DNA of 7,516 bases from an uncultured Erysipelotrichaceae bacterium (GTDB lineage Bacteria > Bacillota_I > Bacilli_A > RF39 > UBA660). The notes below the pieces were generated by a model. It did no database searches. It saw only the letters and a list, made by a program, of their open reading frames with translations, and had not been told where the DNA came from. Each line of letters starts with the position of its first letter. The stretch's first letter is position 1. The stretch spans positions 1 to 7,516 of the forward strand of contig CACXJP010000074.1 in assembly GCA_902768065.1 (NCBI GenBank), written 5' to 3'. Positions 1 through 5,410 of this stretch are shown one piece after another. The translations under genes were made by a program, and so were the position numbers.

Positions 1-3
1 AAT

Positions 4-37
4 AAAAGGATTAGATTACTTTGAATCTAATCCTTTT
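4..37 (-). terminator. Intrinsic terminator of sspI, possibly bidirectional
   Basis: A perfect 14-bp inverted repeat (arms 4-17 and 24-37) encloses a 6-nt loop (18-23). Read on the minus strand the 3' arm ends in TTTT followed by ATT, the U-tract of an intrinsic terminator. The 5' arm and loop lie inside the last codons of sspI, whose stop is at 16-18. Because the outer part of the stem is A4/T4 it also ends in T's on the plus strand, so it could also stop a plus-strand gene ending just left of the window. Confidence 0.85.
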
Positions 38-240
38 CTTACTCTTTTTCTTATTATTTCTATTATTTGATTTTTTAGTTCTTGATCTGCATTTTCCCAA
101 ACAAGTTCAAAGAATACTCCTAGACCGGGTAGTATTAATTCATCTTGTTCTTTTATTGATTCTTCTATGGCATTTTTTAATGTGCTGAAATCATCTCCTT
201 TAAAGTTATTTATAATATAATATCTGATGTTTGTATCCAT
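16..240 (-). CDS. sspI: Small acid-soluble spore protein, SspI type
   Basis: This 74-residue protein matches the SspI family, minor acid-soluble proteins made in the forespore and found in the spore core; B. subtilis SspI is about 71 residues. The diagnostic pieces are the start MD-x-N-x-R, the central LPGLGVFFELVW at residues 37-48 (the B. subtilis protein has LPGLGVLFEVIW), and a following A-x-x-x-x-K helix. It has no signal peptide or membrane segment. The start is fixed by a strong AGGAGG ribosome binding site (plus-strand CCTCCT, 247-252) six bases upstream, preceded by a sigma-G type promoter. The gene is divergent from the plus-strand genes. In B. subtilis sspI lies beside ysgA, and a ysgA-like gene occurs here at 1867, so the neighbourhood is partly kept. 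Assignment is from remembered family sequence; it is strong for a protein this short. Confidence 0.9.
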   Translation of the reverse strand: MDTNIRYYIINNFKGDDFSTLKNAIEESIKEQDELILPGLGVFFELVWENADQELKNQIIEIIRKRVRKGLDSK

Positions 241-257
241 ATAATTCCTCCTACAAG

Positions 258-288
258 TATTATGATAATAATTAATTAATTCTATTCA
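258..288 (-). promoter_or_regulatory. Sigma-G (forespore) promoter of sspI
   Basis: On the minus strand, TGAATA (plus 283-288) is followed after 18 bases by CATAATA (plus 258-264). This fits the Bacillus sigma-G pattern, roughly GMATR - 18 - CATAMTA, and lies directly upstream of the sspI ribosome binding site. Transcription would begin near plus position 251, giving a leader of about 10 bases. Forespore-specific sigma-G control is the known mode of expression for ssp genes. Confidence 0.8.
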
Positions 289-302
289 TGTAAATATTTA
301 CA
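289..302. promoter_or_regulatory. Operator-like perfect palindrome
   Basis: TGTAAATATTTACA is a perfect 14-nt palindrome abutting the -35 side of the sspI sigma-G promoter and about 43 bases upstream of the suggested -10 of the divergent gene at 369. It could bind a dimeric regulator of either gene. It resembles a CcpA cre box except that the essential central CG is replaced by TA. In sequence this AT-rich, a chance palindrome is possible. Confidence 0.3.
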
Positions 303-341
303 GTAAATGTTGTCTTTTCACTTAAAAAATAGCTATTTATA

Positions 342-350
342 TGTTATTTT
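342..350 (+). promoter_or_regulatory. Possible extended -10 promoter for the gene at 369
   Basis: TG-T-TATTTT is an extended -10 element (four of six matches in the hexamer) placed 6 bases before the AGAGGTGAT ribosome binding site at 357-365. No good -35 is visible at the usual distance. The placement, -10 almost on top of the Shine-Dalgarno, is the same as for the genes at 1229 and 4273. The region is AT-rich, so the call is weak. Confidence 0.35.
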
Positions 351-368
351 AGTATTAGAGGTGATGGT

Positions 369-1187
369 ATGAAGAAAAGAATCAATAGTAGTGAGATAGA
401 GAGAGCTAAAAGGTCAAATATGTTTTTATTTATCTTGACAATATTGATGTTACTTGTCGTTATAGGTGGCCTTGTGTTTTATGTTTTATATGATAAAAAA
501 TTAATTAATTTTGGTGATAATAGGGGTTCTAATGAGGAGAATATTATTTCTAAAAATGAAACTAGATTTAATTTGAAAAATAGTAATAAAGAAGCTTTGA
601 GATTATATAATATTGTTAGAATAAGTAATAATAGTTGTAGTGAATATATTAATTCGGATAATGTTAAAACAAAGGATTTAAAAGATGATTGTAAATATGG
701 AATTGCTTCTAATATTTATAAGAAATATGTTGTTATTGATAATGATAAAAGATACGTTTCTGAGTATGATGTTAGTTATGCTTATGAGAGTTTATTTGGA
801 GAAGGTACATATAAATCTCAGGAAACAATACCTTATGTTAATGATTATAAATTAATGTATTCAGCTCCTAATTATATTATTCAAGGAGAGATAAAAGATA
901 CTGATAGTAATATGAGTATTCATGAGGAATTACTTTCTGTTAAGAAAGATAATAATTATTTATATATTAATAGTGCTGCTATGTATTATGAGTCTATTAA
1001 TAAGAATATTTGTAAGGATTATGATTGTAATGAAATAATAGAAACTATTAATGAAGAGCCAAGTTCTGATTATTATAGTTTGTATATTAAACATAATAAG
1101 AATAAACTAAATAATTATAGATATAAATTTAAGCTTGATAAAAATGGTTTTTATAAGTATATAGGTTATGAAAAGACTAATAAATAG
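369..1187 (+). CDS. Unrecognised single-pass membrane protein
   Basis: I do not recognise this 272-residue protein. Residues 1-17 are basic and polar, residues 18-41 form one clear hydrophobic segment, and residues 42-272 are a hydrophilic, Asn/Lys/Tyr-rich domain. The charge pattern (positive before the helix) predicts an N-in, C-out topology, so the large domain would face the outside or the intermembrane space of a forespore. Four cysteines, C90, C108, C215 and C220, all lie in that domain and could form disulfides. There is no lipobox and no sortase signal. The start ATG is set by AGAGGTGAT at 357-365 with a spacing of about 5. It is divergent from sspI and is closed off from the next operon by its own terminator, so it is probably monocistronic. 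Function unknown. Confidence 0.75.
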   Translation: MKKRINSSEIERAKRSNMFLFILTILMLLVVIGGLVFYVLYDKKLINFGDNRGSNEENIISKNETRFNLKNSNKEALRLYNIVRISNNSCSEYINSDNVKTKDLKDDCKYGIASNIYKKYVVIDNDKRYVSEYDVSYAYESLFGEGTYKSQETIPYVNDYKLMYSAPNYIIQGEIKDTDSNMSIHEELLSVKKDNNYLYINSAAMYYESINKNICKDYDCNEIIETINEEPSSDYYSLYIKHNKNKLNNYRYKFKLDKNGFYKYIGYEKTNK

Positions 1188-1193
1188 TCTTTT
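1171..1193 (+). terminator. Intrinsic terminator overlapping the stop codon of the 369-1187 gene
   Basis: A perfect 9-bp stem (AAAAGACTA, 1171-1179; TAGTCTTTT, 1185-1193) closes a 5-nt loop and ends in a T-rich run. The 3' arm begins with the stop codon TAG at 1185-1187, so the terminator is built from the last coding bases. The stem has only two G-C pairs, so it is moderate in strength. Confidence 0.65.
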
Positions 1194-1204
1194 CTTTAAT
1201 TATG

Positions 1205-1213
1205 TGTTAAAAT
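1205..1213 (+). promoter_or_regulatory. Extended -10 promoter of the RNA-modification operon
   Basis: TG-T-TAAAAT (five of six matches to TATAAT, with the extended TG) sits just after the preceding terminator. A convincing -35 is not seen 16-18 bases upstream. Predicted transcription start is near 1220, inside or next to the GGTGG ribosome binding site at 1220-1224, so the leader would be about 10 bases long. Confidence 0.5.
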
Positions 1214-1228
1214 ATATTTGGTGGTTAT

Positions 1229-1867
1229 ATGCAGCTTACGTATAATGATAAAGATTATGAAATTGTTATTGAAAAAAAGAGAACTAATAGAAATACTTAT
1301 ATTAGAGTAAAAAATGATTTAAAAATACATGTTACGACTACTTTATTTACCCCTAAGTGGTCTATAGATAAATTGATTAGAGCAAATTATGATAAAATAT
1401 GTAAAATGATAGATTTTCAAGAAAAGAAGGTAAAAAATAATACTGGCTTTTTCTATTTGGGTAAAAAGTATGTTGTTATATACTGTGACAATGAAGGTAT
1501 TACTTTTGAAAATGATAAAGTTTATATTAATCATGATTTTGATATTGATAAATGGTATAAAAAACAAGCAAAGGATTTATTTTTAGAAAGATTAAATTAT
1601 AATTATGATAAATTTAGTAGGAATATTCCTTATCCAAAACTAAGAATTAGAAAGATGACTACAAGATGGGGAGTTTGTAATGTTAGAACGCATATTATTA
1701 CTCTTAATCTTGAATTAATTAAAAGAGATATCTGTTATTTAGATTATGTTATTAATCATGAAATGAGTCATTTAATATATGGTGATCATTCTAGATCTTT
1801 TTGGAAATTGGTGGAATTAAATATGCCTGATTATAAAAAATATAGAGATGAAATGAAGGAGTTTTAA
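1229..1867 (+). CDS. YgjP-like (M48/DUF45) zinc metallopeptidase
   Basis: This 212-residue protein has the architecture of the YgjP-like metallopeptidase domain family (PF01863). The C-terminal half carries the conserved run TRWGVC at residues 145-150, an I-x-LN-x-x-L strand, the zinc motif HEMSH at 177-181 (HExxH, with H177, E178, H181) and a downstream DHSRSFW at 186-192 whose H187 is placed where a third ligand is expected. Family members usually read HEL-x-HL then NHS-x-x-FW, so the active site looks intact. No signal peptide or membrane helix is seen, so it should be cytosolic; the physiological substrate of this family is unknown. The start follows TTGGTGG (1218-1224). Its TAA overlaps the ATG of the next gene by one base (TAATG), showing translational coupling to the methyltransferase. 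Confidence 0.88.
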   Translation: MQLTYNDKDYEIVIEKKRTNRNTYIRVKNDLKIHVTTTLFTPKWSIDKLIRANYDKICKMIDFQEKKVKNNTGFFYLGKKYVVIYCDNEGITFENDKVYINHDFDIDKWYKKQAKDLFLERLNYNYDKFSRNIPYPKLRIRKMTTRWGVCNVRTHIITLNLELIKRDICYLDYVINHEMSHLIYGDHSRSFWKLVELNMPDYKKYRDEMKEF

Positions 1868-2601
1868 TGGTTATTACTAGTTTGGAAAATGATAGAATAA
1901 AGAAATATGTAAAATTACAAAGAAAAAAAAATAGAGATCTTGAAAATTTATATATAGTTGAGGGTGACCATTTAGTTATTGAAGCTGATAAAGCAGGCGT
2001 TATTGAAGAAATAATTCTTCTTGATGGTGAAGAATACAATTATGATTATCCTGTTTATTATGTTACTAATGATATTCTAAATAAAATAAGTACTATGGAT
2101 ACTGCTCCTAAGATTATGGCTGTTTGTAGAAAAAATGGTAATAATTCTATTATTGGTAAGAGAATTCTTGTACTTGATGGTGTTCAGGATCCAGGTAATC
2201 TTGGAACTATAATTAGAAGTAGTTTGGCTTTTGATGTTAGTACAATAGTTCTTTTGGAAAATTCTGTTGATTTATATAATCCTAAGGTTCTTAGGGCTAC
2301 ACAGGGAATGTATAATTACATTAATATTGTTAATAAAACATTTGATGATGTTTATAAATATGCAAGGGATAATGAAATAAATATATATGGAACTAGTGTT
2401 GTAAATGGAGTTGATGCTAGTGCTTTAGAGGCAACTGAAAGAAATGCTTATTGTCTAATAATGGGTAATGAAGGACAAGGTATCCGAGATGAAATATTTG
2501 AAAAATGTGATAAGAATTTATATATAAAAATGAATGACAAAGTAGAAAGTTTAAATGTAGGAGTTGCTTGTAGTATATTGTTATATGAATTGGGGAGATA
2601 A
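1867..2601 (+). CDS. TrmH/SpoU-family RNA 2'-O-methyltransferase (YsgA/RlmP type)
   Basis: A 244-residue SPOUT methyltransferase that transfers a methyl group from S-adenosylmethionine to a ribose 2'-OH in RNA. Residues ~5-90 form the SpoU substrate-binding domain (IVEGDHLVIEA at 30-40). The knotted catalytic domain shows motif 1 (DPGNLGTIIR, 108-117, with N111 and R117), motif 2 (MGNEGQG, 199-205) and motif 3 (YIKM then ESLNVGVA, 219-234). It closely resembles B. subtilis YsgA, reported as RlmP, which methylates G2553 of 23S rRNA; the nearby sspI supports that orthology, since sspI and ysgA are neighbours in B. subtilis. An RlmB-like or other rRNA target is the alternative. Start and stop are both tightly packed: TAATG overlap upstream, and one base between its TAA and the rimM ATG. 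Confidence 0.92.
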   Translation: MVITSLENDRIKKYVKLQRKKNRDLENLYIVEGDHLVIEADKAGVIEEIILLDGEEYNYDYPVYYVTNDILNKISTMDTAPKIMAVCRKNGNNSIIGKRILVLDGVQDPGNLGTIIRSSLAFDVSTIVLLENSVDLYNPKVLRATQGMYNYINIVNKTFDDVYKYARDNEINIYGTSVVNGVDASALEATERNAYCLIMGNEGQGIRDEIFEKCDKNLYIKMNDKVESLNVGVACSILLYELGR

Positions 2602-2602
2602 T

Positions 2603-3085
2603 ATGAATAATGTTTATATTGGAAAAGTTGTAAATACACATGGGATTAAAGGTGAAATAAGAATACTAAGTGATTTTCCATATAAAGATAAAGTTTTTAT
2701 TATTGATAATAAAATAATTATCGGTGATAGTGAATATATTATTAAGAGTTATAGAGTTCATAAGGGATATGATATGATTACTTTAGATGGATATAATGAT
2801 ATAAATGATGTGTTATTTCTTTTGAAGAAGGATGTATATATATCTAAAGATTTACTTAATCTTAGTGATGATGAAATTCTTGATGAAGAATTAATGGAAT
2901 ATAGTATTATTAGTGAAGATGGAAGAGAAGGAACAATAAAAGAGATATTTAAAGCTAGTAGTTCTAATAAGATTATTAGAGTTATGTTTGATAAGGAAGT
3001 TTTGATTCCATTTAATTCTCCTCTTATAAAGAAGATTGATAAGAAAAATAAGGTAATTGTAGTAGAATTAATAGAAGGTATGTGA
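2603..3085 (+). CDS. rimM: Ribosome maturation factor RimM
   Basis: RimM binds ribosomal protein S19 and helps mature the head of the 30S subunit. The 160-residue product has the N-terminal RimM domain with IGKVVNTHGIKGEIRI at residues 6-21, a middle segment with ITLDGYNDINDV at 59-70, and a PRC-barrel domain at about 92-160 with IPF at 135-137 and the typical VVELIEGM-like end. Length is close to the usual 165-175. A longer in-frame reading from 2564 exists, but those 13 extra codons lie inside the methyltransferase gene; the ATG at 2603 follows GGGGAG (2592-2597) by five bases and matches the family N-terminus. Stop TGA at 3083 is immediately followed by in-frame TAA. It is directly upstream of trmD, the standard order. 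Confidence 0.94.
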   Translation: MNNVYIGKVVNTHGIKGEIRILSDFPYKDKVFIIDNKIIIGDSEYIIKSYRVHKGYDMITLDGYNDINDVLFLLKKDVYISKDLLNLSDDEILDEELMEYSIISEDGREGTIKEIFKASSSNKIIRVMFDKEVLIPFNSPLIKKIDKKNKVIVVELIEGM

Positions 3086-3090
3086 TAAAG

Positions 3091-3765
3091 ATGAAAATAG
3101 ATATTTTGACTTTATTTCCAAATATGTTTGATGGGGTCTTTGAGGAATCTATTATTAAGAGAGCTATTGATACTAATAAAGTAGAAATAAACTTAATTGA
3201 TTTTAGAGAATATACTGATGATCCACATAATAAAGTTGATGATACTCCATATGGTGGAGGAGCTGGGATGGTTTTAATGTGTCAACCTATATTTGATTGT
3301 ATTAATTCCATAAAAGGTGATGATTCAATAGTGATTATGATGACACCGGATGGTGTTCCTTATAAGCAAAAACAAGCTTATGAACTTAGTACAAAGAAAC
3401 ATATTATAATACTTTGTGGTCATTATGAAGGTTTTGATGATAGAATTAGAAGTATATGTGATATGGAAATATCAATAGGTGATTTTGTTTTAACTGGGGG
3501 AGAAATTCCTGCAATGGTTTTAGTTGACTCTATTGTTAGACTTATTCCGGGTGTGATTAGAGAAGAAAGTCACTTAGAAGATTCATTTAATGATAATTAT
3601 TTACTTGATTATCCTGTATATACTAAACCAAGAGTGTATAATGGAATGGAAGTGCCAGAAGTTCTTCTATCAGGTGATCATAAAAAAATAGATGAATATA
3701 GATATAATGAGAGTGTTAAGAGAACAAAGTTGAGAAGACCTGATTTGATTGAAAAAGATAGTTAG
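3091..3765 (+). CDS. trmD: tRNA (guanine-37-N1)-methyltransferase TrmD
   Basis: TrmD methylates N1 of G37 next to the anticodon of tRNAs reading CNN codons and related ones, preventing +1 frameshifting; it acts as a dimer with a trefoil-knot S-adenosylmethionine site. The 224-residue product shows MKIDILTLFP at the start, TPYGGGAGMV (52-61), LCGHYEGFDDRI (108-119), SIGDFVLTGGE (128-138) and the EDSF motif with the catalytic Asp at residue 164. C-terminal features include YTKPRVYNG and LLSGDHKKI and the final RRPDL. It is slightly shorter than usual (about 240-250) at the C-terminus. I chose ATG 3091 because it matches the family N-terminus exactly; an in-frame GTG at 3082 overlaps the end of rimM. 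AGAAGG at 3073-3078 fits neither start ideally. Confidence 0.95.
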   Translation: MKIDILTLFPNMFDGVFEESIIKRAIDTNKVEINLIDFREYTDDPHNKVDDTPYGGGAGMVLMCQPIFDCINSIKGDDSIVIMMTPDGVPYKQKQAYELSTKKHIIILCGHYEGFDDRIRSICDMEISIGDFVLTGGEIPAMVLVDSIVRLIPGVIREESHLEDSFNDNYLLDYPVYTKPRVYNGMEVPEVLLSGDHKKIDEYRYNESVKRTKLRRPDLIEKDS

Positions 3766-3776
3766 AAGGTGGAGTA

Positions 3777-4211
3777 ATGTATTTAATTAAAAATAAAAAA
3801 ATAAAAGGTAGTACAAAGAGTGAATTGATTCTTAATGGTTTTTTAATGGGAACTAAAGGAAGAGTCTTTAGTATTAAATCTCATAATGTAAAGAATATTG
3901 TTATTTATTCTAAGGTTTTGGCGGGACCTATTGTTAGTAGTCAAGTTGCGAAGAAATATGATAAATTAATTAAATACTTAACAGAACTTTTAGTATCAGA
4001 TGATGATACTGGTGATGCAATGAGAGAAGCACTTAATCAGATAGAAAAGTTTAGATTAATGATAAAAAATAAATATCGAGATTTTCTGGAACAAAAGGAA
4101 CTTGAATTTATGTCAAAACAGTTGATGAAACTTAAGAAGATTGCAAACCAAAAATTAGTTGAAATACAAAACAGTTATTTAGAACAATTAAATAATAAGA
4201 GAAGTAAATAG
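3777..4211 (+). CDS. Unrecognised coiled-coil protein in the rimM-trmD operon
   Basis: I do not recognise a named family in this 144-residue, basic, probably cytosolic protein. Residues 1-60 look like a small folded domain containing GFLMGTKGRVFSIK (21-34) and VLAGPIVSSQVAKKY (47-61). An acidic SDDDTGD follows at 74-80, and residues ~82-142 are a long amphipathic, charged helix that should form a coiled coil. It has no membrane segment or signal peptide. It begins 11 bases after trmD, with AAGGTGGAG at 3766-3774 as ribosome binding site, and ends in a terminator, so it is the last gene of the operon that begins at 1229. Its place suggests a link to translation or RNA, but the sequence itself shows no RNA-binding motif. 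Confidence 0.8.
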   Translation: MYLIKNKKIKGSTKSELILNGFLMGTKGRVFSIKSHNVKNIVIYSKVLAGPIVSSQVAKKYDKLIKYLTELLVSDDDTGDAMREALNQIEKFRLMIKNKYRDFLEQKELEFMSKQLMKLKKIANQKLVEIQNSYLEQLNNKRSK

Positions 4212-4226
4212 TTATATACTTCTTTT
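4197..4226 (+). terminator. Intrinsic terminator of the rimM-trmD operon, overlapping the stop codon
   Basis: Arms 4197-4206 (AAGAGAAGTA) and 4217-4226 (TACTTCTTTT) form a 10-bp stem with one G-U pair and a 10-nt loop that contains the stop codon TAG (4209-4211). A long T/C-rich tract (4223-4237) follows. The 5' arm therefore encodes the last residues of the upstream protein. Confidence 0.75.
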
Positions 4227-4238
4227 TTCTTTTTTTTA

Positions 4239-4247
4239 TGATATAAT
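4239..4247 (+). promoter_or_regulatory. Perfect extended -10 promoter for the DUF5305-like gene
   Basis: TG-A-TATAAT is a consensus extended -10 element, directly after the terminator's T-tract. The bases at the -35 distance are only T/C-rich, as is tolerated with an extended -10. The predicted start near 4254 is only a few bases before the AGGTGGTG ribosome binding site at 4257-4264. Confidence 0.7.
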
Positions 4248-4256
4248 TATAATGAT

Positions 4257-4264
4257 AGGTGGTG
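4257..4264 (+). promoter_or_regulatory. Ribosome binding site that decides the start at 4273
   Basis: AGGTGGTG lies 8 bases before ATG 4273. An in-frame ATG at 4252 is upstream of this site and has no Shine-Dalgarno of its own; it would also sit at or before the predicted transcription start. The downstream ATG is therefore the real start. Confidence 0.75.
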
Positions 4265-4272
4265 TTTTTATT

Positions 4273-5391
4273 ATGAAGAATAATAAGGGTGAAAATAAGT
4301 TTGTATTTGTTAGAAATGTCAATAAAATAAATGGCTCTAAAGAAAAAACTACACCTGTTGCTCTTGAATATGATATTGATAAAGGGGTTTATTTTGGATT
4401 TAAACAAAGAGTTTTAATTATTATTCTTTTAATAGTTATTTTGTTTGGACTTGGGAGTTTTTTAATTGTTAATTCATATAGATTGAAACAGGGAGATTCT
4501 GTTAAATATAATGAGGTAAGTGATTCTAAATATGAAGTGTGCTTATTACCTAATGATGTATATGCAGATTCTTGCTTAAGAGAGGGAATGGTATATAACT
4601 CATCAATTGTAAAAAATATACCTATTAATTATACATATAATGTTGATTTTTCTGAGGATATAGATTATCAATTATACTATCATGTGATTTTATATATTAA
4701 GATTTTTGATAAGGATAATAAGGATAAAATTCTTTATGAGAATAAAGAAATATTGGTAGAAAAAACATTTATCAATAAATTGGATAAGAAAATTTCTATT
4801 GATACTGATGCGGTGATTAATTATAAAAAGTATTATGACTTTATTAATGAATATAAAGCTAAGTATTCATCAGATGTTACTGCTGAACTTGATGCTAAGT
4901 TCTATTTAGATGAATATGATGAAGAAAGAGAAATTGGTAGTGTAAAAATGCCACTTGGGTCCGATACTTTTGAAATTAAACAAAATAAGTTATCTAATTT
5001 AAATCAATCTGTTGAAATTGCTAATGAAAAGATGAATAGAGAAGGCGATATTAATTTATTCTTTGGTAGTTTCTTAATTGTTATTTCATTAATTTTGGAT
5101 ATTTCTTTAGCAAGACTTGTTAAAGCTACATTTAGAAGAAGAAATAATTATGAGTTAAGTTTAAAGAAAATTTTATCTGAGTATGATAAGTATATAGTTA
5201 ATACAACTTCTAGTTATGAATATGATAGCGAAAAAAATATAATAAAAGTTGAAAGTATAAAAGAATTAGTTGATGCAGCAAATGTACTTTCAAAACCTAT
5301 TATTTATAATAAGATAAATAATGTTAAGAGTGAATTTATTGTAGAAGAAGATGATAAAATATATAAATTTGTATTAAAAGATATGGATTAG
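4273..5391 (+). CDS. DUF5305-like two-pass membrane protein
   Basis: A 372-residue membrane protein of unknown function. Residues 1-46 are a basic cytoplasmic tail, residues 47-67 form a first helix, residues 68-261 a hydrophilic region predicted outside the cell, residues 262-283 a second helix followed by a strongly basic RRR stop (288-290), and the rest is cytoplasmic. The cytoplasmic tail (323-370) has the pattern IIKVESIKELVDAANVLSKP and then a DDKIYKF strand, which resembles the end of DUF5305 proteins (PF17231), as does the Tyr- and beta-rich external domain. Two cysteines, C90 and C101, face outside. The family match is from memory and should be tested. It has its own promoter and is followed after 19 bases by a membrane microprotein, so the two are probably cotranscribed. 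Confidence 0.8.
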   Translation: MKNNKGENKFVFVRNVNKINGSKEKTTPVALEYDIDKGVYFGFKQRVLIIILLIVILFGLGSFLIVNSYRLKQGDSVKYNEVSDSKYEVCLLPNDVYADSCLREGMVYNSSIVKNIPINYTYNVDFSEDIDYQLYYHVILYIKIFDKDNKDKILYENKEILVEKTFINKLDKKISIDTDAVINYKKYYDFINEYKAKYSSDVTAELDAKFYLDEYDEEREIGSVKMPLGSDTFEIKQNKLSNLNQSVEIANEKMNREGDINLFFGSFLIVISLILDISLARLVKATFRRRNNYELSLKKILSEYDKYIVNTTSSYEYDSEKNIIKVESIKELVDAANVLSKPIIYNKINNVKSEFIVEEDDKIYKFVLKDMD

Positions 5392-5394
5392 TAT

Positions 5395-5403
5395 AGGGAG
5401 GTG
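5395..5403 (+). promoter_or_regulatory. Strong ribosome binding site for the TTG-start microprotein
   Basis: AGGGAGGTG is close to full complementarity with the 16S rRNA 3' end and lies 7 bases before TTG 5411, the optimal spacing. No ATG or GTG is available in that frame at this position. It is the best Shine-Dalgarno in the window beside that of sspI, which argues that the short reading frame is translated. Confidence 0.75.
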
Positions 5404-5410
5404 AATTATA

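Noticed and set aside
270..281. AATTAATTAATT palindrome in the sspI promoter spacer
   Set aside because: It is a simple AT repeat of a kind expected often in this composition and lies within the promoter spacer.
289..302. CcpA cre box
   Set aside because: The arms fit, but the central CG that CcpA requires is TA, so it is kept only as a generic operator-like palindrome.
1343..2039. Minus-strand open frames opposite the YgjP-like and methyltransferase genes
   Set aside because: They are Phe/Ile/Tyr-rich translations of AT-rich sequence opposite clearly conserved genes, with no ribosome binding site.
2564..2602. Upstream rimM start
   Set aside because: The 13 extra codons lie within the end of the methyltransferase gene and do not belong to the RimM family N-terminus; ATG 2603 has a proper ribosome binding site.
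4252..4272. Upstream start of the DUF5305-like gene
   Set aside because: It precedes the only Shine-Dalgarno (4257-4264) and coincides with the predicted transcription start.
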